In this document: one piece after another, positions 46,318 to 55,803 of the stretch
Numbering within the stretch: the first letter of the stretch is position 1
Layout of the letters: the number at the start of each line of letters is the position of its first letter
Source of the DNA: an uncultured Bacteroidales bacterium
Lineage (GTDB): Bacteria > Bacteroidota > Bacteroidia > Bacteroidales > Bacteroidaceae
Direction: 5' to 3'
Length of the DNA: 64,000 nucleotides
NCBI GenBank assembly: GCA_902781515.1
Contig: CACZJU010000009.1
Span: 22,113-86,112 of the forward strand
The notes under the pieces: generated by a model
Database searches by the model: none
Told to the model about the DNA's origin: nothing
What the model saw: only the letters and a program-made list of their open reading frames with translations
Translations under genes and position numbers: made by a program

Positions 46318-47112
46318 CTACATTAAAGCCTCTATGCGCTGTGTGAGGGCTATAAAGTCGCTGACTGAGAGTTGTTCGGGGCGCAGATTGAAGAGAGGAT
46401 CAGTCAACAGCTCGGAGTTGTCAATTCCAAGTGTAGTAAGGAGTGGGCGTATGTTGTTACGCAGTGTTTTACGGCGTTGGTTGAATGTAGTCTTAACAAT
46501 GCTGCGAAAAAGATGTTCGTCGCATCCAAGTTCAGTAGTTTGGTTGCGAGTGAGACGAATAACAGCCGAGCGCACCTTTGGAGGTGGATTGAAAACACCA
46601 GGTTCCACCGTAAACAAGTATTCCACATCGTACCAGGCCTGTATGAGCACAGACAGTATGCCATAGGTCTTCGAACCCGGACGGGCAGCAATACGTTCTG
46701 CCACCTCTTTCTGCACCATACCTGTACAGCAGGGAATGAGCTGCTTGTAGTCGAGCATCTTGAAAAATATCTGGCTCGATATGTTGTACGGGTAGTTACC
46801 TGTAAGCACAAATGGTTGTCCCTCAAAGGTTCGGTCGAGATGCATCGTAAGGAAGTCGTCCTCAATGATTCCTTCCTCCAACGATGGGAAATGGTCGCGA
46901 AGGTATCGAACAGACTCAAAGTCTATCTCCACAACCTTCAGCGGGCGTGGTTTCTGAGCCAGAAACTGAGTCATAACTCCCATACCCGGACCAACCTCCA
47001 AAACAGGCAGTTCAGGGCAAGCATCCACAGTATCGGCAATACGTTTGGCTATACTGAGGTCGGTGAGGAAATGCTGACCGAGGAACTTCTTTGGCTTTAC
47101 CTTTTGGAACAT
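46318..47112 (-). CDS. rsmA: 16S rRNA dimethyladenosine transferase
   Basis: 264 residues, the RsmA/KsgA length. PKKFLGQHFLTDLSIAKRIA is at the N-terminus, VLEVGPGMGVMTQFL is the SAM loop, and TGNYPYNISSQIFFKMLD carries the NxPY catalytic motif. It dimethylates the two adenines of the 3' hairpin of 16S rRNA. It lies 51 nt after a lipoprotein gene on the same strand, with a GGTTATT heptamer array between them. Confidence 0.96.
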   Translation of the reverse strand: MFQKVKPKKFLGQHFLTDLSIAKRIADTVDACPELPVLEVGPGMGVMTQFLAQKPRPLKVVEIDFESVRYLRDHFPSLEEGIIEDDFLTMHLDRTFEGQPFVLTGNYPYNISSQIFFKMLDYKQLIPCCTGMVQKEVAERIAARPGSKTYGILSVLIQAWYDVEYLFTVEPGVFNPPPKVRSAVIRLTRNQTTELGCDEHLFRSIVKTTFNQRRKTLRNNIRPLLTTLGIDNSELLTDPLFNLRPEQLSVSDFIALTQRIEALM

Positions 47113-47117
47113 TTTTA

Positions 47118-47160
47118 ATGGTTATTGGTTATAGGTTATGGGTTATTGACAAAAGGTTAT
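47118..47160. repeat. GGTTATT/GGTTATA heptamer array
   Basis: Tandem GGTTATT, GGTTATA, GGTTATG units between the rsmA start and the lipoprotein gene. The same family is at 49139-49175. Confidence 0.7.
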
Positions 47161-47163
47161 TAC

Positions 47164-47751
47164 CTATTTATTATTAATGGAGAGGGTGTTGTTGCCGTAA
47201 TAGACTCGGTAGCGATAGAGAGCTTTTCCAGTCTCGCCCTGCGACACCTGACCAAGGTTGTTGAGGTTGTAGGTACGCTGACAGCGCGAGCAATATGCCC
47301 TTCCATTCTCCTGAAGAGTGAGCTTACGAACGAGAAAATCAGTCTCTTCGTAACAATTACGGCAGGCAAGGTCGTAACAAGTGACTACACTATATGTTTC
47401 GCCCATTTCAGGAATATTGGGCAGTCCTACGAGAAATCCTCCCAATCCCATATAGAAACCCGTATATCCATCCAACGCCTCACGATTTGCCTCTCCCTGC
47501 GAGCCATCGGCTTTGGTAAACAGGAACTTGCTGCCATTGGAAGAGAGAGTTATAGTGCACCATTCCCCCATCGACTCACATGAAGTATATAGCTGCGAAA
47601 TGCTGTTGACAGGCCAGAACGAGAAACGCGCTGGCAGGTTTGAGTATTTGTTATCCACCAATCCGTCGCTGCATGATAATAACCCCCCTCCGACTCCCCC
47701 GAGGGGGAGAGCAAGCAGCAACATACGGGATATGGCTTTCGGGAGGTGCAT
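47164..47751 (-). CDS. small lipoprotein with paired CxxC motifs
   Basis: 195 residues. The lipoprotein signal (about 1-27, ending LLSC) contains ALPLGGVGGGL, encoded by the GC-rich palindromic repeat at 47690-47725. The mature part has DLACRNCYEE (about 127-136) and AYCSRCQRTYNLNN (about 152-165), two CxxC pairs in a Rieske-like arrangement where His ligands are replaced by Cys, so a zinc or iron site is likely. Function is unknown. The position between argH and rsmA, on the same strand, suggests cotranscription only. Confidence 0.78.
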   Translation of the reverse strand: MHLPKAISRMLLLALPLGGVGGGLLSCSDGLVDNKYSNLPARFSFWPVNSISQLYTSCESMGEWCTITLSSNGSKFLFTKADGSQGEANREALDGYTGFYMGLGGFLVGLPNIPEMGETYSVVTCYDLACRNCYEETDFLVRKLTLQENGRAYCSRCQRTYNLNNLGQVSQGETGKALYRYRVYYGNNTLSINNK

Positions 47752-47778
47752 TCTTATGGGTTTAAGAGTTTAAAGGGT

Positions 47779-49113
47779 TTAAGAGTTTAGGAGATTTTGT
47801 TCGGCGGTGAGGGCTTGGGAGAAGCCGATGGAATCGTAGGCCTGCTGCATGAGAGCAGCGATTTGGGCTGTGCAGAGATTGCCAATAGAGCCTTGATGGG
47901 TGTGATGAACCTCCTTGCAAGGGGTAAAACGACCAGCCTCTATGTCCATTCCCACCTTCTTGTAAGCATCGCGGAAAGGCATACCCTCGGTTGTAAGGCG
48001 GTTCACCTCCTCTACGCTGAACATAAGGTCGTAGCGTGGGTCATCGAGAATGTGTTCGTTAACCTCCATTCGGTTGATTATGTAAGTCACCATAGCCAGA
48101 CAGTCACGCAGTTCCTGGAAAGCAGGCAGGAACACTTCCTTTATAATCTGCAGGTCGCGGAAGTATCCGCTGGGCAGATTATTCATGATGAGTGTAATCT
48201 GGTTGGGCAGTCCCTGCAGTTTATTACACTTGGCACGAGTTAGCTCGAATACATCGGGGTTTTTCTTGTGCGGCATTATGCTGCTGCCCGTTGTACATTC
48301 CTTCGGCAGACGGACGAAAGCAAAGTTCTGACTGTTGAAGAGGCAGGCATCGAAAGCCAGTTTAGACAAAGTGCCTGCAATACTTGCCAAAGCAAAACTA
48401 ACTGTACGTTCCATCTTTCCGCGTCCCATCTGGGCATAGACTACGTTGTAGTCCATAGAATCGAAGCCCAGAAGGTCGGTAGTAAGCTGACGGTCGAGGG
48501 GGAACGAGCTACCGTATCCTGCAGCAGAGCCCAATGGGTTGCGGTTGGTAACACGATAGGCAGCGCCCAGCAGCGTCATATCGTCAACAAGGCTCTCGGC
48601 ATAGGCTCCGAACCAGAGACCGAAGCTGGAAGGCATAGCCACCTGCAAATGGGTATAACCAGGCATAAGTACCTGCTTGTATCGCTCGCTTTGTGCCTGC
48701 AACTGCTCGAAAAGCTGATGCACATCGTCTGCAATGAGTCGCAGTTGTTCGCGTGTCCAAAGTTTCAGGTCCACCAAGACTTGGTCGTTGCGACTGCGAC
48801 CAGAATGAATCTTCTTGCCCATATCACCAAGTCGGCGTGTAAGCAAGAGCTCCACCTGAGAATGTACATCCTCAATGCCCTCTTCTATTTCGAAACGGCC
48901 TTCGGCAGCCTCTGCATAGATGTTGCGCAGTTCGGCAAGCAGCGCATCGAGTTCATCAGAAGCGAGCAGCCCAACGCGGTTAAGCATCGTTATGTGAGCC
49001 ATAGAGCCCAATACATCGTGACGAGCGAGGAAGAGGTCGAGCTCACGGTCGCGACCAACAGTGAAACGCTCTACTGCGTCATTTATATCGTATCCTTTGT
49101 CCCAAAGTTTCAT
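47779..49113 (-). CDS. argH: argininosuccinate lyase
   Basis: 444 residues. The fumarase/aspartase signature is GSSIMPHKKNPDVFELTRAK. Earlier motifs are EDVHSQVELLLTRRLGD, HSGRSRNDQVLVDLKLW and PGYTHLQVAMPSSFG. It splits argininosuccinate into arginine and fumarate, the last step of arginine synthesis. No other arg gene is nearby. Confidence 0.97.
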   Translation of the reverse strand: MKLWDKGYDINDAVERFTVGRDRELDLFLARHDVLGSMAHITMLNRVGLLASDELDALLAELRNIYAEAAEGRFEIEEGIEDVHSQVELLLTRRLGDMGKKIHSGRSRNDQVLVDLKLWTREQLRLIADDVHQLFEQLQAQSERYKQVLMPGYTHLQVAMPSSFGLWFGAYAESLVDDMTLLGAAYRVTNRNPLGSAAGYGSSFPLDRQLTTDLLGFDSMDYNVVYAQMGRGKMERTVSFALASIAGTLSKLAFDACLFNSQNFAFVRLPKECTTGSSIMPHKKNPDVFELTRAKCNKLQGLPNQITLIMNNLPSGYFRDLQIIKEVFLPAFQELRDCLAMVTYIINRMEVNEHILDDPRYDLMFSVEEVNRLTTEGMPFRDAYKKVGMDIEAGRFTPCKEVHHTHQGSIGNLCTAQIAALMQQAYDSIGFSQALTAEQNLLNS

Positions 49114-49127
49114 TTCTCTACAGGTTA

Positions 49128-49176
49128 GAGGTTAGAGGTTATAGGTTATAGGTTATAGGTTATAGGTTATAGGTGA
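49128..49176. repeat. GGTTATA heptamer array upstream of argH
   Basis: Two GGTTAGA units followed by about five perfect GGTTATA units and GGTGACT, between argH and the SRPBCC gene. Confidence 0.85.
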
Positions 49177-49659
49177 CTAATAAGGAAGCATGGCAAGCAT
49201 ATCGGCAAAGCGCTCTATGCCGTCCTGTAGCTTGCCCTTCAGCATTTGCTTGAGGAAGAAGTTGAGGTCAGCACCGAGAGTAACCTTCATGGCACACTGA
49301 GTATCGCTGGCAGGCAGCAACTGAATCCACAGATTAGCCTGAACAGGTGAATTCTCTGTAGTAAACTTGACAAGTTTCGGCTCTTCGCGTTCTACTACAC
49401 GAAGACCGACTTCGCCCAACGGAGCGATGTTTGCCACCACCCAGTCGCGGTCGAACTGCAAGCCCTGCACTATCTCACGCAGTCTGGCAAGCTGTTCGTC
49501 GTTGACCTTGTCGCCAGCCTGTTGACGGATTACCTGCTCAAAGGCTGGGTCTGTCAAACGCTGCTGTATTGAAGCCAGATGAGTGAGGTCACTCAGTTTG
49601 GCATATACGTTCCCGATGGGAGCATATATCTTCTTTACACTACTTTCGTATTTTGTCAT
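49177..49659 (-). CDS. SRPBCC family protein
   Basis: 160 residues of the START/Bet v1-like (SRPBCC) fold: KYESSVKKIYAPIGNVYAKL at the N-terminus, RVVEREEPKLVKFTTENSP, NLWIQLLPASDTQCAMKVTL and a C-terminal helix LKGKLQDGIERFADMLA. It overlaps pyrE by 4 nt. Such proteins bind hydrophobic ligands; the ligand here is unknown. The pyrE-SRPBCC pairing is common in Bacteroidales. Confidence 0.85.
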   Translation of the reverse strand: MTKYESSVKKIYAPIGNVYAKLSDLTHLASIQQRLTDPAFEQVIRQQAGDKVNDEQLARLREIVQGLQFDRDWVVANIAPLGEVGLRVVEREEPKLVKFTTENSPVQANLWIQLLPASDTQCAMKVTLGADLNFFLKQMLKGKLQDGIERFADMLAMLPY

Positions 49660-50288
49660 TTCTTCCAGTTGGCGGGGTCCTTACGCCATTCGTGAAGGAG
49701 GTCAATATCGGCCTCGTGGATATATCCAATGCGAAGAGCCTCGCTGACCACAGCCTCATAGTTAGTTAGAGTCACCAGATTGACCTTAGCTTCCTTGAAG
49801 GCACGCTCGGCTTCGGGGAAGCCATAGGTGTAGGCGGCTACCATACCGATGACCTCGCACCCATTGTTACGAATAGCCTCCACAGCCTTCAGACTGCTGC
49901 CGCCTGTAGAGATAAGGTCCTCAATGACAACAACTTTCATACCAGGACGCAGTTCGCCTTCAATAAGATTCTCCAGCCCATGATCCTTTGGTTTCGAACG
50001 GACATAGACGAAGGGCAGACCCAAAGCATCAGCCACAAGAGCACCCTGTGGTATTGCACCCGTTGCCACACCAGCTACAGCCTCAGCCTCAGCGAAGCGC
50101 TCCATAACGATGCGAGCAGTCTCCAACTTTACGAACGAGCGGAGAGCCGGATAAGACAGAGTCTTTCGGTTATCACAATAGAATGGCGACTTCCAACCAG
50201 AGGCCCATGTGAAGGGGTTGTTGGGCTGTAGTTTAATAGCCTTTACGTTGAGCAGCTTTGCTGCAAAAATTTTCTCTAACGTTTTCAT
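49656..50288 (-). CDS. pyrE: orotate phosphoribosyltransferase
   Basis: 210 residues. The PRPP-binding motif is MKVVVIEDLISTGGSSLKAV. WASGWKSPFYCDNRKTLSYP and VAGVATGAIPQGALVADALG are conserved PyrE segments. It makes OMP from orotate in pyrimidine synthesis. Its promoter is an exact TTTG-20-TACCTTTG (-7 box at 50346-50353), with a leader of about 55 nt made partly of GCAAAACTGCATAACTG-type units. Confidence 0.97.
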   Translation of the reverse strand: MKTLEKIFAAKLLNVKAIKLQPNNPFTWASGWKSPFYCDNRKTLSYPALRSFVKLETARIVMERFAEAEAVAGVATGAIPQGALVADALGLPFVYVRSKPKDHGLENLIEGELRPGMKVVVIEDLISTGGSSLKAVEAIRNNGCEVIGMVAAYTYGFPEAERAFKEAKVNLVTLTNYEAVVSEALRIGYIHEADIDLLHEWRKDPANWKK

Positions 50289-50345
50289 ATTCGGTTTTTA
50301 CGGTTTTGCAGTTATGCAGTTTTGCGGTTATATGGTTTTGCGCGA

Positions 50346-50461
50346 CAAAGGTAAGGAAATAATACGACTTATGCAAATAGGTTATATTAACTTATAGCGA
50401 TAGGTTAATATTATCTATGGCGATAGGTTAATATTATCTGTGACGATAGGTTAATATTACC
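50346..50461. repeat. pyrE promoter and 23-bp repeat array
   Basis: Minus-strand TTTG, 20-bp spacer, TACCTTTG (50346-50353). Beyond it, about 50372-50461, lie four GGTTAATATTATCTATGGCGATA-type units of 23 bp (quoted here by their core GGTTAATATTA). The last unit supplies the final codon and stop of recX. Confidence 0.75.
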
Positions 50462-50927
50462 TATTTTCGTCGATTGCGGAAGAGGCTTCGTCAAGTTCGA
50501 ATCCACGACCTGTGAGGAAGCGCAATAGTTTACCACGAAGATCGTATTCGGAACGGGCTTTAACGGTTGGAAGTTTCTGTTCCACTAAATGCCGGAGGAT
50601 TGAGAAATACTCATCATCGGGCAATTCTGCAATAGCGGCCTCGCGATCGGCATTGGAAACACCCAACATCCTGAGCATTTGACGAATCTTAACCCTGCCC
50701 CAATGATTATATCGCATCTTATCGAGAGCATAAGCCCTACTGAATCGAGCTTCATCGATGAAATGCTCCTCAATCAGCTTGGAGATTATGCGCTCACAAG
50801 CCTCAGTCGATTGTCCCCAAGCGACGAGTTTCTCTTCTATCTGACTCACGCAGTACTCGCGCTGGCTGCACAAAGCCGCAGCTCTGGCAAGGGCATTCTC
50901 CTCTTCTATTTCTTTTACCTTATACAT
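50457..50927 (-). CDS. recX: RecX family regulatory protein
   Basis: 156 residues of three-helix repeats: CSQREYCVSQIEEKLVAWG, EEHFIDEARFSRAYALDKMR and WGRVKIRQMLRMLGVSNADR are diagnostic. RecX modulates RecA filaments. The start overlaps prmC by 13 nt, so they are cotranscribed. The last codon and stop come from the 23-bp repeat array. Confidence 0.92.
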   Translation of the reverse strand: MYKVKEIEEENALARAAALCSQREYCVSQIEEKLVAWGQSTEACERIISKLIEEHFIDEARFSRAYALDKMRYNHWGRVKIRQMLRMLGVSNADREAAIAELPDDEYFSILRHLVEQKLPTVKARSEYDLRGKLLRFLTGRGFELDEASSAIDENR

Positions 50928-51751
50928 TTTATGAAACGATCGTGCCCAAAACCATCCTTTAGGACTTGAACATCTGCAAAGCCATATTCTTCGATTAAAT
51001 GGGCTGTTTCCTTACCTAAATACTGATTAATCTCAAACCACAACTGACCATCCTTCTGTAAATGCTTCGATGCATATCCGGCAATAGCCCGATAGAAGAG
51101 AAGAGGATCGTCATCGGATACAAAAAGAGCAAGATGAGGCTCGTAGTCAAGCACATTGCTGTCCATCTCTGTCGATTCACAGCGACGGACATAGGGAGGA
51201 TTCGATACAATGACGTCCCAACGACGGTCGTCATTTGGTGGAGACAATATATCGGTCTTTTCAAAAACGACCTTTGCATCGGGAAAAAGTTCCGTATTCT
51301 GCCGAGCCACAACCAATGCCTCATCGCTAACATCCCACGCCGTCACACTCGCTTCGGGCAAACCCAAAGCAAGCGAAAGAGCTATACAACCCGTCCCTGT
51401 GCCGACGTCGAGGATATGAGGCCGTTGGGACTTATTGGACTCGAGAATGAGGTTAACCAATTGCTCAGTTTCTGGACGTGGGATAAGAGCCCCAGGAGCA
51501 GTATGAAATCGGTGTCCGCAGAATGTCGTATATCCAAGAATATACTGAATTGGTTCGTGACGAAGCAGTCTTTGCACAATTTCTTTCGACTTCGCAATGC
51601 TGTCTGCCGATAAATCATTATCTTTGTCGAGCAGAATGTCAGTTTGCGAAAGGCCAAAGCACTCCTCGCACAACCATCGAGCCAAAGCCTGAGCCTCGCC
51701 TTCCGGGTACTGCTGACGCAGGTCGCACACTATCTGACGGTAGGTTTTCAT
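50915..51751 (-). CDS. prmC: peptide chain release factor N(5)-glutamine methyltransferase
   Basis: 278 residues from the ATG at 51751. ILDVGTGTGCIALSLALGLP is the SAM loop and DVIVSNPPYVRRCE the NPPY motif. It methylates the GGQ glutamine of release factors. A TACCTTTG box ends 4 nt before the ATG, so the message should be leaderless. An upstream in-frame extension would translate an AAAATTG heptamer array and overlap ribD, and is rejected. Confidence 0.95.
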   Translation of the reverse strand: MKTYRQIVCDLRQQYPEGEAQALARWLCEECFGLSQTDILLDKDNDLSADSIAKSKEIVQRLLRHEPIQYILGYTTFCGHRFHTAPGALIPRPETEQLVNLILESNKSQRPHILDVGTGTGCIALSLALGLPEASVTAWDVSDEALVVARQNTELFPDAKVVFEKTDILSPPNDDRRWDVIVSNPPYVRRCESTEMDSNVLDYEPHLALFVSDDDPLLFYRAIAGYASKHLQKDGQLWFEINQYLGKETAHLIEEYGFADVQVLKDGFGHDRFIKCIR

Positions 51752-51767
51752 GCTACAAAGGTAGCTA

Positions 51768-51802
51768 TTTAATTGAAAATTGAAAATTGAAAATTGAAAA
51801 TT
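51768..51802. repeat. AAAATTG heptamer array between prmC and ribD
   Basis: About four to five tandem TTGAAAA units in the divergent gap. They occupy the -33 regions of both genes. Confidence 0.8.
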
Positions 51803-51806
51803 ATTT

Positions 51807-52772
51807 GTGGAACAGAGGGAAATAGATGAGAGGTATATGCGGAGATGCCTGCAACTGGCACGCATGGGTTGGCAGGGTGCAGCTCCGAATCCAATGGTGG
51901 GAGCCGTAGTTGTGTGCAACGGACGCATTATAGGAGAGGGATACCATAGGAAATGTGGCGGTCCTCATGCCGAAGTGAATGCCATCAACAGCGTCAAGGA
52001 ACGCAACTTATTGAAACAAAGCACCATCTATGTCAGTCTGGAGCCCTGTGCCCACTATGGCAAGACGCCACCTTGTGCACAACTCATCATAGATTCAGGC
52101 ATTCCACGTGTCGTTGTTGGTTGCAAAGACCCTTTTGCACGAGTTGACGGACGAGGAATAGACATGTTGCGCGCAGCAGGAATAGAGGTCACAGTAGGTG
52201 TGCTTGAGGACGAATGCCTATGGCTCAACCGCAATTTCATCACCTTCCACACCAAGCATCGTCCCTATATCGTACTGAAATGGGCACAAAGTCGCGACGG
52301 ATTTATCGACAAGCACAGAGAAAGCAATGAAGAAAGGCCCGTCACATTCTCCACAGCAACCACACAGGCGTTGGTGCACCAACTGAGGTCGGAATGCGAA
52401 GCAATCTGTGTTGGACACAGAACGTGGGAACTCGACCGTCCGAGCCTGACCGTCCGTCACTGGTACGGGCACAACCCCTTGCGCATAGTGCTTAGCAGCG
52501 AAGAAAGTATAGAAGGTTGCGACCTAGTCGCGACAGACATAGAGGGACTGATGAGCGAACTCTTCCAAAAAGGTGTGCAAAGCCTGTTGGTGGAAGGGGG
52601 ACGACAGACACTTCAATCGTTCATTGACGCAGGACTTTGGGACGAAGCACGCATAGAGACAGCACCTATAACTCTCTCTGACGGCATAAAAGCACCCCAA
52701 ATAGAGGGCAGAAAAGGCGAAAAAATGTTAATAGACGGTAATACTTTGCAATATATCTATAAAAAACCTTAA
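51807..52772 (+). CDS. ribD: riboflavin biosynthesis deaminase/reductase
   Basis: 321 residues. The deaminase domain (1-145) has zinc motifs GGPHAEVNAI and LEPCAHYGKTPPCAQLI. The reductase domain (about 150-321) has YIVLKWAQSRDGFIDKH and LLVEGGRQTLQSFIDAGLWD. GTG at 51807 is chosen because the homologous start MEQREIDERYMRRCLQLARM begins there; an ATG ten codons later (51837) is the alternative. It catalyses two early steps of riboflavin synthesis. It is divergent from prmC across a heptamer array. Confidence 0.95.
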   Translation: MEQREIDERYMRRCLQLARMGWQGAAPNPMVGAVVVCNGRIIGEGYHRKCGGPHAEVNAINSVKERNLLKQSTIYVSLEPCAHYGKTPPCAQLIIDSGIPRVVVGCKDPFARVDGRGIDMLRAAGIEVTVGVLEDECLWLNRNFITFHTKHRPYIVLKWAQSRDGFIDKHRESNEERPVTFSTATTQALVHQLRSECEAICVGHRTWELDRPSLTVRHWYGHNPLRIVLSSEESIEGCDLVATDIEGLMSELFQKGVQSLLVEGGRQTLQSFIDAGLWDEARIETAPITLSDGIKAPQIEGRKGEKMLIDGNTLQYIYKKP

Positions 52773-52811
52773 ATATGAAGCGCGAAGTTTCGCCGTACAA
52801 AAGAATTATCG

Positions 52812-52819
52812 TACTTTTG
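52812..52819 (+). promoter_or_regulatory. -7 box before the DUF6242 lipoprotein gene
   Basis: TACTTTTG about 30 nt before the ATG, with TTTC 20 bp upstream as a weak -33 element. It probably starts the envelope operon running to murI. Confidence 0.55.
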
Positions 52820-52847
52820 TAGGCCAAATAATGAAACGCGCGTATAC

Positions 52848-54242
52848 ATGTATATAAAAAGGCATACAATTCTACTGTTGCTGGCCATCACACTCGTGCC
52901 ATTTGCAACATCTTCATGCAAAAGCGACGACGAAGCAACGGAATATTCCCAAAACTGCTACATCTCGTCATTCACACTTGGTTCGCTACAACGCATCATC
53001 TACGGTAAGACCTCGAAAGGTATGGATAGTATTTACACCACTACCTATTCAGGATCATACTTTCCGATGATTATCGACCAACGCGGTGACAGCATAGTAA
53101 ACAACGACTCGCTGCCAGTCCGCACAAAAGTGGACAGAGTATTGACAACCGTCAGTTTCTCTGGAACGCTAATATGGCGTAAGGCCGACCTCACAGAAGC
53201 GACAGATACATTATGGAGAACGTACAGCAGTACCGATTCATTGGACTTTACCAGCCCACTGCACTTCCGCATATATTCCGACTTTGGTTCATACCGCACA
53301 TACACCGTGAAGGTTAACGTACACCAACAAATGGGCGATAGTACCACATGGAACGCTTTAGGACAAGTGCCGGCATTGACTGCTACAACCGACCACAAAG
53401 CAATAGTATGGAACGGACAGTTGACAATCCTGTCGAAGCAAACCGACGGAACACTGCAACTTACACAACATCCATTATCGGCTGGAGGCAGTTGGACTTC
53501 TTCCGCAACCACTGGTACCCTGAATGCCATTCCTGCAACACTGCAGCAGCAAGGCGGACGAATGTTGGTAAGCACCACCGATGGCAATCTGCTGGAAACC
53601 ACTGATGGAACGAAATGGACGGCAGCAGCCTATCCCACTTTGACCGGAATGCGACTGATGGCAGCATCAGACGAATATATTTACGCGACATCGGGAGGTA
53701 AACTATATCGCAGCAATGGAGCTGCATGGGACGAAGAGCAGTTGGACGACGATGCAAGTCTGCTACCAAATTATTATCTGAATAGTGTGCGCTATACTAT
53801 GGATAATGGTATGGAGCGACTGATGATTATAGGCAGTCAGAAAAGCAACGACAAATATGCCACCATCTGGGCAAAATCCTGGGAAAAAGGACATGAAGCA
53901 CAGGAAGGATGGATATATTACGAACCGAACGATGCCGATAAATTCCGTTGTCCCGTTCTGCGCAACCTCTGCATCGTGCCATACGACGGAGGTCTGCAAG
54001 CACTTGGAGGTCGCAGTCTCGACGGCAGCATTGAGCCTATGGACTCAGTACGCCATAGTGCCGATCACGGTATTACCTGGAAGGGATATACCAATAACGA
54101 CCTGAACATAGACCCAGCCATACAGACTGCAGCACAGACGGCACAGTATATCACAGCCACAGCGGACGACGAGCAACATCTTTGGATTATCATTGATGAT
54201 AAGGTTTGGCGCGGTCGCATTAACAGACTGGGATGGGAATAA
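52848..54242 (+). CDS. DUF6242-like lipoprotein
   Basis: 464 residues. The signal ends ATSSC (lipid Cys near 24) and is followed by KSDDEATEYS, an acidic surface-export-like stretch. Residues about 40-170 form a beta-rich domain; from about 180 on there are repeats resembling beta-propeller blades (WNGQLTILSKQTDGTLQLTQ, MLVSTTDGNLLETTDGTKW, YATSGGKLYRSNGAAWDEEQ). It is placed before the DUF6089 barrel and uppS, as in other Bacteroidales. Function is unknown, presumably in outer-membrane assembly or surface binding. Confidence 0.82.
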   Translation: MYIKRHTILLLLAITLVPFATSSCKSDDEATEYSQNCYISSFTLGSLQRIIYGKTSKGMDSIYTTTYSGSYFPMIIDQRGDSIVNNDSLPVRTKVDRVLTTVSFSGTLIWRKADLTEATDTLWRTYSSTDSLDFTSPLHFRIYSDFGSYRTYTVKVNVHQQMGDSTTWNALGQVPALTATTDHKAIVWNGQLTILSKQTDGTLQLTQHPLSAGGSWTSSATTGTLNAIPATLQQQGGRMLVSTTDGNLLETTDGTKWTAAAYPTLTGMRLMAASDEYIYATSGGKLYRSNGAAWDEEQLDDDASLLPNYYLNSVRYTMDNGMERLMIIGSQKSNDKYATIWAKSWEKGHEAQEGWIYYEPNDADKFRCPVLRNLCIVPYDGGLQALGGRSLDGSIEPMDSVRHSADHGITWKGYTNNDLNIDPAIQTAAQTAQYITATADDEQHLWIIIDDKVWRGRINRLGWE

Positions 54243-54329
54243 AGTTGAGAGTTTAGAGTTGAGAGTTTAGAGTTGAAAGTTTAGAGTGAGAGGTAGATGA
54301 GAAGGAGAAATAATGTATCAAAAATACAG

Positions 54330-55061
54330 ATGAGAAAGTATGTGATAATGCTATCTCATTTTCTCATTCTCTCATTTTCTCAATCCCTATGGGCGCAGGA
54401 TGAAGACGTGTATAAGATGGAACTTGGTGGAGCACTGGGAGTCGATTTCTACATGGGCGATGCTAACAGCACACCATTCCGCCACACAAGTGCTATGGGA
54501 GGAGTTATAATGCGCCGAATGTTCAACCCACGCATGGCTCTGAAAGCCGACCTCGCAATGGGACATCTGACTGGAAACACCAAGGGACGATACATTCCTG
54601 CCAGCGCTGGTACGCCTGTTCCTTCAGGAGGTTTACCCGTAAGTTTCAACTTCAAACGCAATGTCCTTGATTTAGGAGCACAGTTTGAATTCAACTTCTG
54701 GGGCTTTGGCATGAAGAACGAATCGTATCTGGGCAACAGTCGCATCACGCCATACGTACTGGCTGGTGCAGGACTGACATTGGTAACCGGAGGAGGTGGC
54801 GGAACAAAAGTGGCTCTCAACCTGCCAATAGGTCTTGGAGTAAAATATAAAGTAAAGAAGCGTGTGAACATAGGCGCAGAGTGGACATTCCGCTTTACCA
54901 CCACCGATGCGCTGGACACCGCTAAAGGATGGAGACAACTCAACCAGCCATACTCTATACAGAGTTCTGGCTTAAAGAATAAAGACTGCTACTCGTTTCT
55001 GATGTTTTTTGTCACCTACGAGATGCTACCAAAATGTAAAACCTGTCACAACAATGATTGA
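54330..55061 (+). CDS. DUF6089-like outer-membrane beta-barrel protein
   Basis: 243 residues from the ATG at 54330, which starts the signal peptide [20 protein letters not shown]; an ATG at 54297 is the alternative. The mature part has alternating strands ([60 protein letters not shown]), typical of small barrels of the DUF6089 type. The C-terminus CKTCHNND overlaps uppS by 8 nt. It may help envelope biogenesis with uppS and bamA. A tandem GAGTTTAGAGTT array lies before it. Confidence 0.85.
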   Translation: MRKYVIMLSHFLILSFSQSLWAQDEDVYKMELGGALGVDFYMGDANSTPFRHTSAMGGVIMRRMFNPRMALKADLAMGHLTGNTKGRYIPASAGTPVPSGGLPVSFNFKRNVLDLGAQFEFNFWGFGMKNESYLGNSRITPYVLAGAGLTLVTGGGGGTKVALNLPIGLGVKYKVKKRVNIGAEWTFRFTTTDALDTAKGWRQLNQPYSIQSSGLKNKDCYSFLMFFVTYEMLPKCKTCHNND

Positions 55062-55782
55062 CAACAGCAGAATACCCGAACATGTGGCCATCATAATGGA
55101 CGGCAACGGACGTTGGGCACAGAAAAAAGGACTACCACGCACAGCTGGACATTCCCAAGGCGTGGAGACAGTGAAGAAAATCACCACCGAGGCAACACGT
55201 CTTGGTGTGAAATACCTAACACTCTATACATTCTCGACAGAGAACTGGAACAGACCAGCAGCAGAAATAGAGGCTCTGATGGGACTGATACTGGACCATC
55301 TGGAGGAGGAAATATTCATGAAGAATGATGTTCGCTTCCGTGCCCTTGGAGGACTAGAACTGTTACCCCCGAAAGTTCAGCAACGACTGGCAGAATGTAT
55401 GGAACGAACAGCAGGCAACAAGAGAATGACGCTGAACATCATGTTGAGCTATTCGTCGCGCTGGGAACTTACTGAAACCATGCGACATATTGCAGAGGAT
55501 GTAAAGCAAGGAGTGCTGCAACCCAAAGACATTACTGAGGACCTGATATCCAGCAGACTGCTTACCAACTTCATGCCAGACCCAGACCTGTTGATTCGCA
55601 CAGGCGGCGAGCTGCGCATCAGCAACTACCTGCTTTGGCAGTCGGCATACACAGAGTTTTATTTCTGCGATACATTCTGGCCCGACTTCAATGAAGAAGA
55701 CCTGCGTAGTGCTATCGAAGATTTCCAACAGCGTCAACGCCGATTCGGAAAGACTGGAGAACAAGTTGAGCAAGAAGGATGA
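55054..55782 (+). CDS. uppS: undecaprenyl diphosphate synthase
   Basis: 242 residues from the ATG at 55054. [20 protein letters not shown] is the catalytic Asp motif; [15 protein letters not shown] and [19 protein letters not shown] are conserved. It makes the C55 lipid carrier for peptidoglycan and glycans. The start overlaps the previous gene (ATGATTGA), and bamA follows after 21 nt. Confidence 0.97.
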   Translation: MIDNSRIPEHVAIIMDGNGRWAQKKGLPRTAGHSQGVETVKKITTEATRLGVKYLTLYTFSTENWNRPAAEIEALMGLILDHLEEEIFMKNDVRFRALGGLELLPPKVQQRLAECMERTAGNKRMTLNIMLSYSSRWELTETMRHIAEDVKQGVLQPKDITEDLISSRLLTNFMPDPDLLIRTGGELRISNYLLWQSAYTEFYFCDTFWPDFNEEDLRSAIEDFQQRQRRFGKTGEQVEQEG

Positions 55783-55803
55783 AGGATTAAGGATTAAAGA
55801 TTA

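Noticed and set aside
51752-51928. N-terminal extension of prmC
   Set aside because: It would translate a heptamer array and the ribD start in antisense; TACCTTTG lies 4 nt before the internal ATG.
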